Of a stretch of DNA of 64,000 nucleotides, positions 25,088-33,419 are shown piece by piece; position 1 is the stretch's first letter; each line of letters begins with the position of its first letter. A program made the translations under genes and the position numbers. The notes beneath the pieces are model-generated. The model searched no databases and was not told the DNA's origin. It was given only the letters and a program-made list of their open reading frames with translations. The stretch spans positions 10,602,001 through 10,666,000 of the forward strand of contig NZ_CP070225.1 in assembly GCF_021631985.1 (NCBI RefSeq), read 5' to 3'. The DNA is from Sandaracinus amylolyticus (lineage in GTDB: Bacteria; Myxococcota_A; Polyangia; Polyangiales; Sandaracinaceae).

Positions 25088-27526
25088 TCACTCGAGCGCG
25101 GGGTCGTGCACGGCCACGCGCTCGAGCAGGTATCCCTCGCCCTGCGAGACGAGGTGCGCATCGAGGCCGAGCCGGCGCAGCGTCGCGATCGCGACGTGCA
25201 GCCGGTTGCGGCTCGCGCGGGTGAGGGTCCGCTCGACGGGCCAGCCCGCGCGCACCACCGCGTCGTTCGCGAGCGGTGCGTCCGGCCGGCGGAGGTGCTG
25301 CGCCACCAGCGCGCGCAGGATCGCCGCGAGCACCGGTCGGCTCGTGAGGCTGACCGGCGCATGACCGGGCGGCGTGAACCACGTGCCGTCGCGCGCGACC
25401 GTCGCGCTGCGTGCGCGTGTGACCCAGCGCGTGCGCTCGGCGCGGAGCACGCGCAGGGCGAACCGCAGCTCGTCGCCGCTGTCGCGAGCGCGCTCCGCCT
25501 CCTCGATGCGCGCATCGATCGACGCGACGAGCTCCGCGCTGCGCCGCACGTCGCGGGCGAGCCGCGCGCGATCCGCCTCCGCGAGCTCGAGGTGCATCTC
25601 GTGCACCTCGAGGGCGAGCCGTAGCGCGGGCTCGTCGAGGTCGCGCAGATCGCGCCGCGCGATCGCGAACGCGCGCTCGGCCGCGGCGAGCGCGCCCACC
25701 ATCGCGTGGCACGCGCCGCTCGTCGCCGCCGCGATGCCCTGCTCGCGTCGATCGCCCGATGCCCGTGCGATCGCCTGTGCGCGAGAGAGGCCCTCGAGCG
25801 CTTCGTGGGGACGGCCTCGCTCCAGCTCCAGGCACGCGAGATCGAGCTCCGAGATCGCCTCGAAGCGCCGGTTCCCGAGGGCGCGATGCACCTCGAGCGC
25901 GCGGCGGAAGGTCTGCTCCGCGGCGTCGAGATCACCCGACTCCTGCTCGAGCAGGCCGAGGTTCTGTCGCGCCATCGCGAGCGCGAGCCGATCTCCCGCG
26001 CCCGCCAGCGCACCGACCGCTTCTTCGTAGAGCGCGCGCGCTCTCTCGAGGTCGCCGCGCTCGTGGGTCATCGTCGCGAGCGCCGCGAGCGTGCGGCCAC
26101 GACCGCGCGTGTCACCACGCGCCGTGTAGTCGTCGAGCGCGCGCTGGTAGAGCGCGTCCGCCTCGTCGCGGCGGCCGAGGTGCCGCATCAGGCCGGCCCA
26201 GTCGCTCGCGATGCGCGGCGCGAGAGCGCTCGCTCCGGCGAGCACCGACGCGCGCTCGAAGTCCGCCAGCGCGTCGCGCGGTCGTCCCATCCTGCGCGCG
26301 AGCCGCGCTCGGGCATGGCGCAGACGCGCGTGCAGCGCGTCGTCGAGCGCGCGCTCGTGGGCCAGCACGTCGTCGAGCAGCGCCCACGTGCCCTCGAGCC
26401 CGCCCTGCATCGCCGCGAGCGACGCGAGCGGGAGCACCGCGCGCGCGCACGTCTCGGCGTCGGTGCCGTCGCGCGCGATGCGCTCGAGATCGCCGCGGTG
26501 CCGCGCGAGCGTCGCGATCGAGCCCGGCGCATCGAGGTCCGCATCCGCGCCCGACGCGAGCGCGAGCACGCCTCGCACGAACCGCGCGCGCACGTCGTCT
26601 GCGCTCGGGCGCGACGCGAGCCTCGCGCGCGCATCGCGCCGCACCGACGCGTAGAGCGCGAACGACGCGTCATCGCGCGCCCGCACCAGCGATCGATCGC
26701 AGAGCTCCTGCAGCGTGATCGCGCTCGAGCGCCATCCGCTCCGGACCGCCTCGGCTGCGTCGAGGGTGAGCTCGCCCTCGAAGAGCGAGCACGCCTCGAG
26801 CGCGCGACGCGCCTCCGGGCTCGCGAGCTCGAGCCGATGTCGATCGTCGGCGCCGATCAGCGCGTCGAGCCGCGCCGCGAGCTCGACCGGCGTGAGCGCG
26901 ACCGTCCGCGCCGCGGCGCGCTCGAGGTCGGCGGGGATCCCGTCGAGGGCCCGCACGATCGTGTCGATCGCGCGCTCGGTGTCGGCATCGTCGGGCAGCG
27001 CGCGACCTCGCGCGTCGTGCGCGCGCGCTCGGAGCACCGCCGCCGCGTCGTGGGGCGCGAGCGGCTCGAGCACGATCACTCGTTCGCCCGGCAGATCGAG
27101 GCGCACCTGCGACGTGACGATCACTCGGAGCGCGGGCGCCCGCTCGAGCCAGGTTGCCAAGACACGCGGGAGCCGAGCGGCGACCCGCTCCGCACCATCG
27201 AGCACCAGCAGCGTCGCGCCGCGCTCCGCGAGCGTCGCGCCGAGCGCGGGAACGCTCGCACCACCGCGCGTGCCGAGCGCGCGCGCGACCGCCGCGCACA
27301 GCGCGCGCGTGTCGCGGGCTGGCGTGACATCGCAGAGCACGACCCCCGTCAGGCCCGCGACGTGGTGACGCACCAGGCACGTCTTGCCGACGCCCGCGAC
27401 GCCCCGGACCGTGACCAGCCGACGAGCGCTGCCGCGCAGGCTCGCCTCGAGGAGCGCGCGCTCGGCGTCGCGCCCCACCAGCTCGGTGAGCGGCCCGCCG
27501 ACCGGGATGCTGCGATCGCGGCCCAT
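25088..27526 (-). CDS. STAND/AfsR-like ATPase-TPR transcriptional regulator
   Basis: An 812-residue regulator. The N-terminal NTPase has GVAGVGKT (42-49) and a Walker B-like LLVLDGAE near 112. A winged-helix-like spacer follows, then a long helical TPR region (about 400-640) with recurring Arg/Ala/Glu motifs. The C-terminal 100 residues look like a winged-helix DNA-binding domain (NRLHVAIATLRRLGLDAHLV, then GEGYLL), as in OmpR/SARP-type effectors. ATP-dependent oligomerisation triggered by an unknown signal is known for the class. AAGG six bases before the ATG supports the start. It is divergent from the lipoprotein gene at 27604 and convergent with the fusion-enzyme gene; control of either is possible but unproven. 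Confidence 0.85.
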   Translation of the reverse strand: MGRDRSIPVGGPLTELVGRDAERALLEASLRGSARRLVTVRGVAGVGKTCLVRHHVAGLTGVVLCDVTPARDTRALCAAVARALGTRGGASVPALGATLAERGATLLVLDGAERVAARLPRVLATWLERAPALRVIVTSQVRLDLPGERVIVLEPLAPHDAAAVLRARAHDARGRALPDDADTERAIDTIVRALDGIPADLERAAARTVALTPVELAARLDALIGADDRHRLELASPEARRALEACSLFEGELTLDAAEAVRSGWRSSAITLQELCDRSLVRARDDASFALYASVRRDARARLASRPSADDVRARFVRGVLALASGADADLDAPGSIATLARHRGDLERIARDGTDAETCARAVLPLASLAAMQGGLEGTWALLDDVLAHERALDDALHARLRHARARLARRMGRPRDALADFERASVLAGASALAPRIASDWAGLMRHLGRRDEADALYQRALDDYTARGDTRGRGRTLAALATMTHERGDLERARALYEEAVGALAGAGDRLALAMARQNLGLLEQESGDLDAAEQTFRRALEVHRALGNRRFEAISELDLACLELERGRPHEALEGLSRAQAIARASGDRREQGIAAATSGACHAMVGALAAAERAFAIARRDLRDLDEPALRLALEVHEMHLELAEADRARLARDVRRSAELVASIDARIEEAERARDSGDELRFALRVLRAERTRWVTRARSATVARDGTWFTPPGHAPVSLTSRPVLAAILRALVAQHLRRPDAPLANDAVVRAGWPVERTLTRASRNRLHVAIATLRRLGLDAHLVSQGEGYLLERVAVHDPALE

Positions 27527-27603
27527 CGAGACCTTTGTACCGCATGGTGATTCGCGCGCCGCTTAAGTCGACGGTTAAGAGCGTTCCGCGCACGCTCGTT
27601 CCC

Positions 27604-29298
27604 ATGCAGCTTCGACATGCTTGGTTCTCTTCGGTTCTCCTGATCGTGGGCTGTCACGGCGCCAGCGATCGCGCGCCCGAGCCACGCCCCGATCCCGGTG
27701 AGCTCGGCGAGTGCGCGGACTGGTGCTGGGTCGAGGGCGCGGACCTCAACGCGATCGACGGTGTCTCGCCGTCGTCGGTGATCGCGGTGGGCGAGCAGGG
27801 CACCGTGATCGAGTGGACCGGTGAGGGATGGCGCGAGCACGACCTCGCGACCCGCGACGATCTGCTCGACGTCTCGGTCACGAGCGACGGCGCCGCGTGG
27901 GTCGCCAGCGTCGACGAGGTGTGGCGCTTCGACGGCTCGCGCTGGTCGAGCGCGCGCGACGAGCGCGGCGCGCGTCTCGTCGCCGCGACCTCCGGGGCCG
28001 ACGCGTGGATCGCCGACGGCGCGCGCATCGAGCACTTCGACGGCGAGCGCTGGCGCGACCGCTCGCTCGAGGACGCGCTCGTGTTCGACCTGCTCGCGAT
28101 CGCGCCCGGCGAGGTGTGGATGCTCGGGATGCAGGGCGCCGAGGTGAGCGGCGTGCTCCGCCACGACGGGACGGGCTGGGCGCAGGTCGGGCCGAGCTTC
28201 GACGCGCTCTCCCATCGCCTCGCGGTCGTCGGTGGAGAGGTCGTGGTCGTCGGCCGCTCCGAGGTGCGGCGCTTCGATGGCGTCGCGTGGGCGCCGATCG
28301 CGCGCGCGTCGCTCGACCTGCTCGCGTGGCCGGGCCGCGACGGCGCTGCGCCCACGAGCGACGACGCGCTGTTCGCCGCGCACACCGGCGTCGTGTCGAC
28401 GCCGCCCGCGCTCGGCTGTGGATTCAGCGGCGCGGTGCGCGTCGGCGACGAAGCGTTCTGTCTCGGGCTCTACGGTCAGGTGCTGCGCTACGACGGTGCC
28501 TCGCCGCCGCGCACGGTGCGCACGCTCGAGCGCGCGCCCGCGGAGCGTTGGGGCGCGCTCCCGCCCGCGTTCTTCGCCGGCGAGAGCAGCCTCGCGTGGG
28601 GCGCCGGGCCGGAGAGCGTGTGGCGCGTGCGCGACGGAGCGCTCGAGCGCTACGACGGCACCGCGTGGATCGAGCTCGCGAGCGGTGGGTTCTCCGACAT
28701 CTCCGGTGCGAGCGCGCGCAGCGTGTGGATCGTGGCCGACCCGCTGCTCCACTGGGACGGCGAGCGCCTGAACGAAGTCGCGCGGCCCGCGATCCTCGGG
28801 AGCGACGGCTACGTCTCGCGCGTGCACGCGGTCGCGCCGGACGTCGCGTTCTTCGTCGCCGAGGTCGACGGGCGCTCGCTCGTGCTCCGTCACGACGGCG
28901 AGTGGTCGGTCGTGCTCGAGCCCGAGCCCTCGGATCCCACGCTGCAGCTCGGCATCGACGACGTCGCGGGGACGAGCGAGGACGATCTCTGGGCCATCGG
29001 CGTCGAGCGACCGAACGCGCGCGCGCCGGGCGCGGGCGTGCTCTTCCACTTCGACGGGTCCGCGTGGTCGCGCGCGACGGTCAGCGAGACGTGGGGCTTC
29101 GGCGATCTCGTCGCGCACGGCGACACGATCTGGGCGAGCAGCTTCGACTCCTCGGAGCCCGTGGTGGCGGCCTCGGGCGACGCGGCGCTGCTCGCGCGCT
29201 TCCACGCGGTGAGCGCGTTCTTCCCGGGCAACCTCTGGGTCGGCGAGCACGACGTGTGGCTCGCGTCGGGCATCCAGGTCGCGCGTCGATCGCGGTGA
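27604..29298 (+). CDS. Lipoprotein with WD/Kelch-like propeller repeats
   Basis: A 564-residue lipoprotein with lipobox LIVGC (Cys17). The body repeats a short motif around GxxWxxxD and RFDGxxW (WRFDGSRWSS, EHFDGERWRD, RRFDGVAWAP, ERYDGTAWIE), which predicts a large beta-propeller. This family is abundant in myxobacteria and the function of individual members is unknown. The ATG at 27604 is chosen because signal peptide homology starts there. The 77-bp gap to the divergent STAND regulator contains paired TTAAG elements. It is likely monocistronic. Confidence 0.82.
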   Translation: MQLRHAWFSSVLLIVGCHGASDRAPEPRPDPGELGECADWCWVEGADLNAIDGVSPSSVIAVGEQGTVIEWTGEGWREHDLATRDDLLDVSVTSDGAAWVASVDEVWRFDGSRWSSARDERGARLVAATSGADAWIADGARIEHFDGERWRDRSLEDALVFDLLAIAPGEVWMLGMQGAEVSGVLRHDGTGWAQVGPSFDALSHRLAVVGGEVVVVGRSEVRRFDGVAWAPIARASLDLLAWPGRDGAAPTSDDALFAAHTGVVSTPPALGCGFSGAVRVGDEAFCLGLYGQVLRYDGASPPRTVRTLERAPAERWGALPPAFFAGESSLAWGAGPESVWRVRDGALERYDGTAWIELASGGFSDISGASARSVWIVADPLLHWDGERLNEVARPAILGSDGYVSRVHAVAPDVAFFVAEVDGRSLVLRHDGEWSVVLEPEPSDPTLQLGIDDVAGTSEDDLWAIGVERPNARAPGAGVLFHFDGSAWSRATVSETWGFGDLVAHGDTIWASSFDSSEPVVAASGDAALLARFHAVSAFFPGNLWVGEHDVWLASGIQVARRSR

Positions 29299-29311
29299 TC
29301 GCGTAACCCGC

Positions 29312-29345
29312 GCACGTGCTCGGCGTCAGCGACCCGGGCACGTGC
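29312..29345 (+). terminator. Hairpin-forming repeat after propeller lipoprotein
   Basis: Two copies of the palindrome GCACGTGC (29312-29319 and 29338-29345) can pair with each other around an 18-base loop, starting 14 bases after the stop. No T-tract is present. The remaining intergenic stretch to 29569 holds no recognisable gene and probably carries the PAP2 promoter. Confidence 0.4.
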
Positions 29346-29569
29346 ACGAGCGTTCGAGCGCGCGTGCGATCTCTCGCGATTTCGCGTCGTGAGATGCGCG
29401 ATCGGTCCGCACCGAGACGTGCTCCCTACGACATCTCCTCCCACGCGGACGAGCAGGAGAGCACCGGAAACGCGCGGAGATTGCGAAATCCAGAGCTGGC
29501 CTCGCTCCGTCATGCCTCGCAGAACGCTCCGCCTGCCGCGCTCGTTGCGGCCCGAGCAACCGAGGGTTG

Positions 29570-30607
29570 ATGACGCTGCACCGTTCCCGGGCCTTCATGG
29601 CGGCCATCGTCGCCGCCTTTGCGATCGTGAGTCTCTGGCCCGCGAGCGAGTGCTCCGCGCAGTCCACGGACTCGCAGGAGGAGGAAGGACCCTCGAACGG
29701 CCGCACGCCGGTGAGCGACGTCGCGGGTGTGTGGGCGGGCGCGGGCACGGCGATGCTGGGGCTCGGTGTCGGTCTCTTCTTCTCGCCCAGCGATGCGCCG
29801 GCGGACACGTCGAGCGTGTGGCGCGGCGGCATGTTGCTCGACGACGACTTCCGCGATGCGATGCGCGCGCCGACCCCCGAGGGCCAAGGCTTCGCGCGCC
29901 GCGCCAGCGACCTCATGATGGTCGGCCTCATGGCGAACGCCCTGCTGATCGACTCGCTGCTGATCCCGCTGGTGCAGGGCGATCCCGATCTCGCGTGGCA
30001 GGCGTCGTTCGCGTACTCGCTCGCGCTCGGCACGATGCTCACCGCGGGCAGCATCGTGAAGCGCGTCACGAGCCGCGCGCGCCCCTTCGAGCAGGAGTGC
30101 GCGGCGAACCCCAATGCGCCCGGCTGTGGCAGCGCGGACGCGTACCACAGCTTCTTCAGCCTCCACACCGGCGTCGCGTTCACGTCGGCGGCGTTCTCGT
30201 GCGCGATGCACCTCGAGCGCAACCTCTACGACGATCCGATGGCCGACGCGGTCGCGTGCGGCTCCGCGCTCACCGCCGCGGCGCTCGTCGGAACGCTCCG
30301 CGTGGTCGCCGACGCGCACTATCTCTCCGACGTGCTCGTCGGCGCGGTCCTGGGCGGTCTGATCGGCTATCTCGTGCCCTTGGCGGTCGTGCCCAAGCGA
30401 TCGCGCGTCGCGCGCGAGATCGAGCAGGAGGCGATCGCGGAAGAAGAAGCGCTCGGCCTCGAGGTGCCCCCGCCGACGTACGGCGTCACGTGGTCGGTCA
30501 CGCCGATGTTCGGCATGGGCGACGACGAGGGCGGCACCGGCCCGATGGCGGGCGCGACGAGCCGCAGCGGCATCACGCTCGGCGCGCAGATCAGCGGAAC
30601 CTTCTGA
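29570..30607 (+). CDS. PAP2-superfamily membrane phosphatase
   Basis: A 345-residue protein with an N-terminal signal or anchor and several membrane helices. Phosphatase motifs are present: KRVTSRARPFE (motif 1, K-x6-RP), SLHTG in place of the usual PSGH (motif 2, His kept) and RVVADAHYLSDV (motif 3, R-x5-H-x3-D). Relatives dephosphorylate undecaprenyl pyrophosphate, phosphatidic acid or similar lipids at the outer face of the inner membrane. The start follows GAGGG by three bases; a TTG three bases earlier is the alternative. Its 3' end overlaps the convergent GNAT gene by 17 bases. Confidence 0.82.
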   Translation: MTLHRSRAFMAAIVAAFAIVSLWPASECSAQSTDSQEEEGPSNGRTPVSDVAGVWAGAGTAMLGLGVGLFFSPSDAPADTSSVWRGGMLLDDDFRDAMRAPTPEGQGFARRASDLMMVGLMANALLIDSLLIPLVQGDPDLAWQASFAYSLALGTMLTAGSIVKRVTSRARPFEQECAANPNAPGCGSADAYHSFFSLHTGVAFTSAAFSCAMHLERNLYDDPMADAVACGSALTAAALVGTLRVVADAHYLSDVLVGAVLGGLIGYLVPLAVVPKRSRVAREIEQEAIAEEEALGLEVPPPTYGVTWSVTPMFGMGDDEGGTGPMAGATSRSGITLGAQISGTF

Positions 30608-31205
30608 GCTGGCTTTCCGAGGGGCTGTCGCCAGCCCCTCCCCCGCCGGGAGTGAATCCCGGCGGGTCCCCCTCCCGCGACGCTTCGCCGCTCCGCGGCT
30701 GCGCGCGGGGCCCCAGCCCCGCTTGCGAATCGGGGGAGGTTCTTCTCTCCATCACGAGATGGTCGGGCGTGCGCGATGCCACGCGCAGCCCGGCCTTCTC
30801 GAGGACGCGGATCGACGCCGCGTGATCGATCGCCACGCGCGCGATCACGAGCTCGCTCCGTGTCTGCGCGAGCTCGACCAGCGCGCGCGCGATGCGCGTC
30901 CCGTGACCGCGCCCTTGGTGCTCTCGACGCACCAGGAACCCGATCTCGAGCGCGTCGTCCTCGCGGGTGACGAGCCCGCTGCCGATCGGCGCGCCCGCTT
31001 CGTCCTCGATGCAGAGCGCCGCGAGCACCCGCGGATCGTCGGGACGTCGATAACGATCGAGCAGCCCCGCGACCTCGTCGGTGCGCAGCGCGCCACCGAC
31101 GCGCGCCATGATCACGGGATCGGTCACCAGCGCCGCGAGCGCATCGAGATCGCGCGCGCCCCACGGCCGGTACCGCAGCCCGTCGCGCTCGAAGGTCGCG
31201 CGCAT
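30591..31205 (-). CDS. GNAT acetyltransferase with a repeat-encoded C-terminal tail
   Basis: A 204-residue protein. Residues 1-155 form a RimJ-like GNAT domain: an N-terminal WGARDLDALAALV, acetyl-CoA motif RREHQGRGHGTRIARAL and the late motif AASIRVLEKAGLR. It should transfer acetyl groups to an amine; the substrate is unknown. The last 48 residues are encoded by a GC-rich palindromic intergenic repeat and are low-complexity Gly/Ser/Pro/Arg. The domain probably ended earlier in an ancestor. It overlaps the upstream small gene by one base (TGATG) and the PAP2 gene by 17 bases. Confidence 0.82.
   Translation of the reverse strand: MRATFERDGLRYRPWGARDLDALAALVTDPVIMARVGGALRTDEVAGLLDRYRRPDDPRVLAALCIEDEAGAPIGSGLVTREDDALEIGFLVRREHQGRGHGTRIARALVELAQTRSELVIARVAIDHAASIRVLEKAGLRVASRTPDHLVMERRTSPDSQAGLGPRAQPRSGEASREGDPPGFTPGGGGAGDSPSESQLRRFR
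30619..30666. repeat. Compound hairpin repeat in convergent overlap
   Basis: Two adjacent perfect stems occur: 30619-30627 with 30632-30640 (9 bp, four-base loop) and 30642-30651 with 30657-30666 (10 bp, GTGAA loop). They start 12 bases after the PAP2 stop, so they could terminate that transcript, yet they are translated as the GNAT tail on the other strand. Further G/C dyads continue to about 30740. Confidence 0.65.
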
Positions 31206-31558
31206 CAGCGCCGTCGCGCCGGCGGGATCGGATAGTGACGATCGAAGTCGGGGTCGCGCGGGAAGCGCAGCGCCTCGCGATGGATCGAGAGATCGCGCTT
31301 GAGGCGCACCGCCTCACGCCGCGCGCTCTCGAAGAGCTCGTCGTCGGCGTGATCGAGCAGCGCGTGCACCTTCGCGATCGCGTCGTGCACCCGCTGCTCG
31401 GAGCGCCCCAGCGCGCCCGCGATCTCCTCGAGCAGCTCGCGCTCGACGGTCGCGCGCGGATTGCGCCACTCGACCTCGCGGCGGATCGGATCGAGGTGCG
31501 TCTCGCGCTCCTCGTCCTTCAGTCGATCGACGAGCGCCTTCCAGAACGGCTCGGACAT
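31205..31558 (-). CDS. Small hypothetical protein
   Basis: A 117-residue charged, mostly helical protein with no signal peptide or membrane helix. I do not recognise it. The motif DPIRREVEWRNPRATVEREL and the C-terminal FPRDPDFDRHYPIPPARRR stand out. The ATG at 31558 is preferred; a GTG at 31582 is in frame, and neither has a strong ribosome-binding site. The stop overlaps the GNAT start by one base, so the two are translationally coupled and may act together. Confidence 0.65.
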   Translation of the reverse strand: MSEPFWKALVDRLKDEERETHLDPIRREVEWRNPRATVERELLEEIAGALGRSEQRVHDAIAKVHALLDHADDELFESARREAVRLKRDLSIHREALRFPRDPDFDRHYPIPPARRR

Positions 31559-31597
31559 CCCGCGATCGATCCTGAGGTCCACTGCGCCCGACGTCGA

Positions 31598-32761
31598 CTA
31601 CCGGCCCTCCCAAGGGATCACGAAATTGCCGCACTCGCCGGAGAACTCCTGCACGTCGCCGTCCATGCGCATCGACGTCGTCTCCTCCACCCGGCTCTCG
31701 AACGCGGCCGGGCTCTCGATGAAGCCGAGCATCTCGCACATCTCCTGATCGCCGATGCCCCAGCCGACCTCCTCGGCGCGCGGGTTCTCGAACTCGCACC
31801 CGAAGCGCAGCCCGGTGAGCCCCGCGAGATCGAGCGGCGGCTCGTAGAGCAGCCCGCGCGCCTCGCCGTTGTAGCCGCGCACGTCGAGCAGCATCTCGCC
31901 GTCGCGCGGTCCGCCCACCGCCTGCAGGAACACGCGCGTTCCGAGCGCGTGCGTGTGCGGCAGCGAATAGAAGAGACGGATGTGGAACGGCTGTTCGGTC
32001 GCCGCCTCGAAGTCGCTCGCGAGATCGCACGTCGTCACGAAGCGCGACGTCGCGCGCGGCGGGATCGTGAGCGCGTGATAGTCGATGTGGAACGGCGTCA
32101 GGACGATCGTCACGTCCTCGCGCGGGATCGAGTAGATCGACAGGCGCGCGTGGCCGCGCACCGTCTCCGGCGTCGCGTTGAGCACGTGGACGTCGCTGAT
32201 GATCCGCGAGCGCGGCGGGATGCGCACCGCGGCGCCCTCGGGGAAGAGCTGCACCTCGCGCGCGGCCTGCGTCGACTGCGCGTAGAGCACGCCACCCGCG
32301 ACGGCGGCCTGGAGCTGGTGATAGTCGCGCTCCGCGCAGGGCCAGACGCCGTCGGGCCCGACGAAGAGCGAGTCGGGCACGAAGGTCCAGTTCGAGTGGT
32401 GCGAGGCCTCGTCCTGCTCGAGCTCGACCGCGTGCACCCAGAGCTCTTCGTCGTTGTCGAGCGTCCAGCTGCGGCACAGGCCGGAGAGCTCTTCGCCGGG
32501 CTCGGACACCACCTCGTCGAAGTCGTGCGTGCGCGCGGCCCCGGGGATCGGCGCGCAGATCCCCTCGGCGTCCGCGCGGGTGCCCGACGTGCACGGCACG
32601 CACGCCGCGGCTCCGTCGTCGCCGAGCGTGCAGCCCTGCTGGTTCACCAGACAACGCGTGGCGTCCTCGGCCGCGCAGCGCGGCGCGTCCTCCTCGGACG
32701 AGCACGACACGAGCGCGAGCGCGACGAGCGCGAGTGAGATCGACGACGACCGAAGCGACAC
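31598..32761 (-). CDS. PHM-like copper type II monooxygenase-fold lipoprotein
   Basis: A 387-residue lipoprotein (LVSC lipobox, Cys20). After a Cys-rich N-terminal segment it shows the ligand pattern of peptidylglycine alpha-hydroxylating/dopamine beta-monooxygenase domains: H121-H122 and H192 for one copper, H269-x-H271 and M341 for the other. The 70-residue step from H271 to M341 equals that of rat PHM (H244 to M314). The known family reaction is ascorbate-dependent C-H hydroxylation; the substrate here is unknown. The start is a GTG with GGAGG exactly five bases upstream. A TTGAACG palindrome lies directly before the ribosome-binding site and probably controls expression. Confidence 0.8.
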   Translation of the reverse strand: MSLRSSSISLALVALALVSCSSEEDAPRCAAEDATRCLVNQQGCTLGDDGAAACVPCTSGTRADAEGICAPIPGAARTHDFDEVVSEPGEELSGLCRSWTLDNDEELWVHAVELEQDEASHHSNWTFVPDSLFVGPDGVWPCAERDYHQLQAAVAGGVLYAQSTQAAREVQLFPEGAAVRIPPRSRIISDVHVLNATPETVRGHARLSIYSIPREDVTIVLTPFHIDYHALTIPPRATSRFVTTCDLASDFEAATEQPFHIRLFYSLPHTHALGTRVFLQAVGGPRDGEMLLDVRGYNGEARGLLYEPPLDLAGLTGLRFGCEFENPRAEEVGWGIGDQEMCEMLGFIESPAAFESRVEETTSMRMDGDVQEFSGECGNFVIPWEGR

Positions 32762-32771
32762 GGCTGCCTCC

Positions 32772-32787
32772 TTGAACGACCGTTCAA
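32772..32787. promoter_or_regulatory. Palindromic operator before copper lipoprotein
   Basis: TTGAACGACCGTTCAA has 7 of 8 symmetric positions and looks like a TetR-family site. It touches the Shine-Dalgarno (GGAGG, minus strand, 32767-32771), so a bound repressor would block transcription. The TGAACG half-site resembles the operators at 94-111 and 725-742, but the full sequence differs. No regulator gene is adjacent. Confidence 0.6.
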
Positions 32788-32872
32788 AAACCGGCTCGCC
32801 AGCTCCGGGGTCCTCCCGTCCGCGTGCTCCGCACGCTCCCGTGCGGGCCCTTCGCCAGCGAGCACTCCAGCT
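32785..32872. repeat. Intergenic palindromic repeat, copy 2
   Basis: Shared with copy 1: a run of A then CCGGCTCGCC, CCGTCCGCG, a short stem (GCGTG/CACGC) around a CTCCG loop, CGCTCCCGT and CGAGCACTCC. The outer arm sequence differs. It lies between the start of the copper lipoprotein gene and the end of the upstream membrane protein gene, where it could end the upstream transcript. Confidence 0.7.
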
Positions 32873-32875
32873 CAC

Positions 32876-33343
32876 TCAGAAACCGAGCTCGAGCCCCGCG
32901 TCCGACAGGCGCTTCTTCGCCTGCCACGCGCGACGGGTCGCGCCGAGCGCGAGCGGCGCGAGGATCGCGGCGCTCCCCGCGAGCGGCACCTCGAGCAGCG
33001 TGAACGCCGTGACGAACCCCGACGTCGACGCGAGCACCGCCCATCCCAGCGCCACGCACGCGACCATCACACCGAGCACGCTCGCCGCGACGTTCGCGGG
33101 GAAGTGATTGCGCAGCACCATCAGCGAGAGCCCGAGCTGCACCGCGCCGAGCCCGCTGAGCGCCCACGGCACGACGTTGTAGAGCGGCTCGTGGAACGAG
33201 GCGCTCGTCGTGAACTGCAGGCCGGTGAGCACGGCGATCGCGCCCGACATCCCGCCCACCGCAGCCGCCGCTTTGGTCGTGCCGCGCACCTGCAGCTCGG
33301 CGAGATCGCGTTCTTGCTCGGTCTGCTGCGACGAGTCGGTCAT
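32876..33343 (-). CDS. Small multi-pass membrane protein
   Basis: A 155-residue protein with a charged N-terminus (MTDSSQQTEQERDLAELQVRG) and four predicted membrane helices. The C-terminus is charged (RRAWQAKKRLSDAGLELGF). No family was recognised. The ATG at 33343 has GGAA about seven bases upstream; an earlier in-frame start at 33373 lacks a site. It is divergent from the HExxH gene, with 76 bp between starts. Confidence 0.75.
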   Translation of the reverse strand: MTDSSQQTEQERDLAELQVRGTTKAAAAVGGMSGAIAVLTGLQFTTSASFHEPLYNVVPWALSGLGAVQLGLSLMVLRNHFPANVAASVLGVMVACVALGWAVLASTSGFVTAFTLLEVPLAGSAAILAPLALGATRRAWQAKKRLSDAGLELGF

Positions 33344-33419
33344 GATTTTTCCGAGGGGCAGCATCGCGCGCACGCGCGGCGCTTGTCCAGGTCGGTCTCG
33401 CGGAGGTAGACGCGATCCC

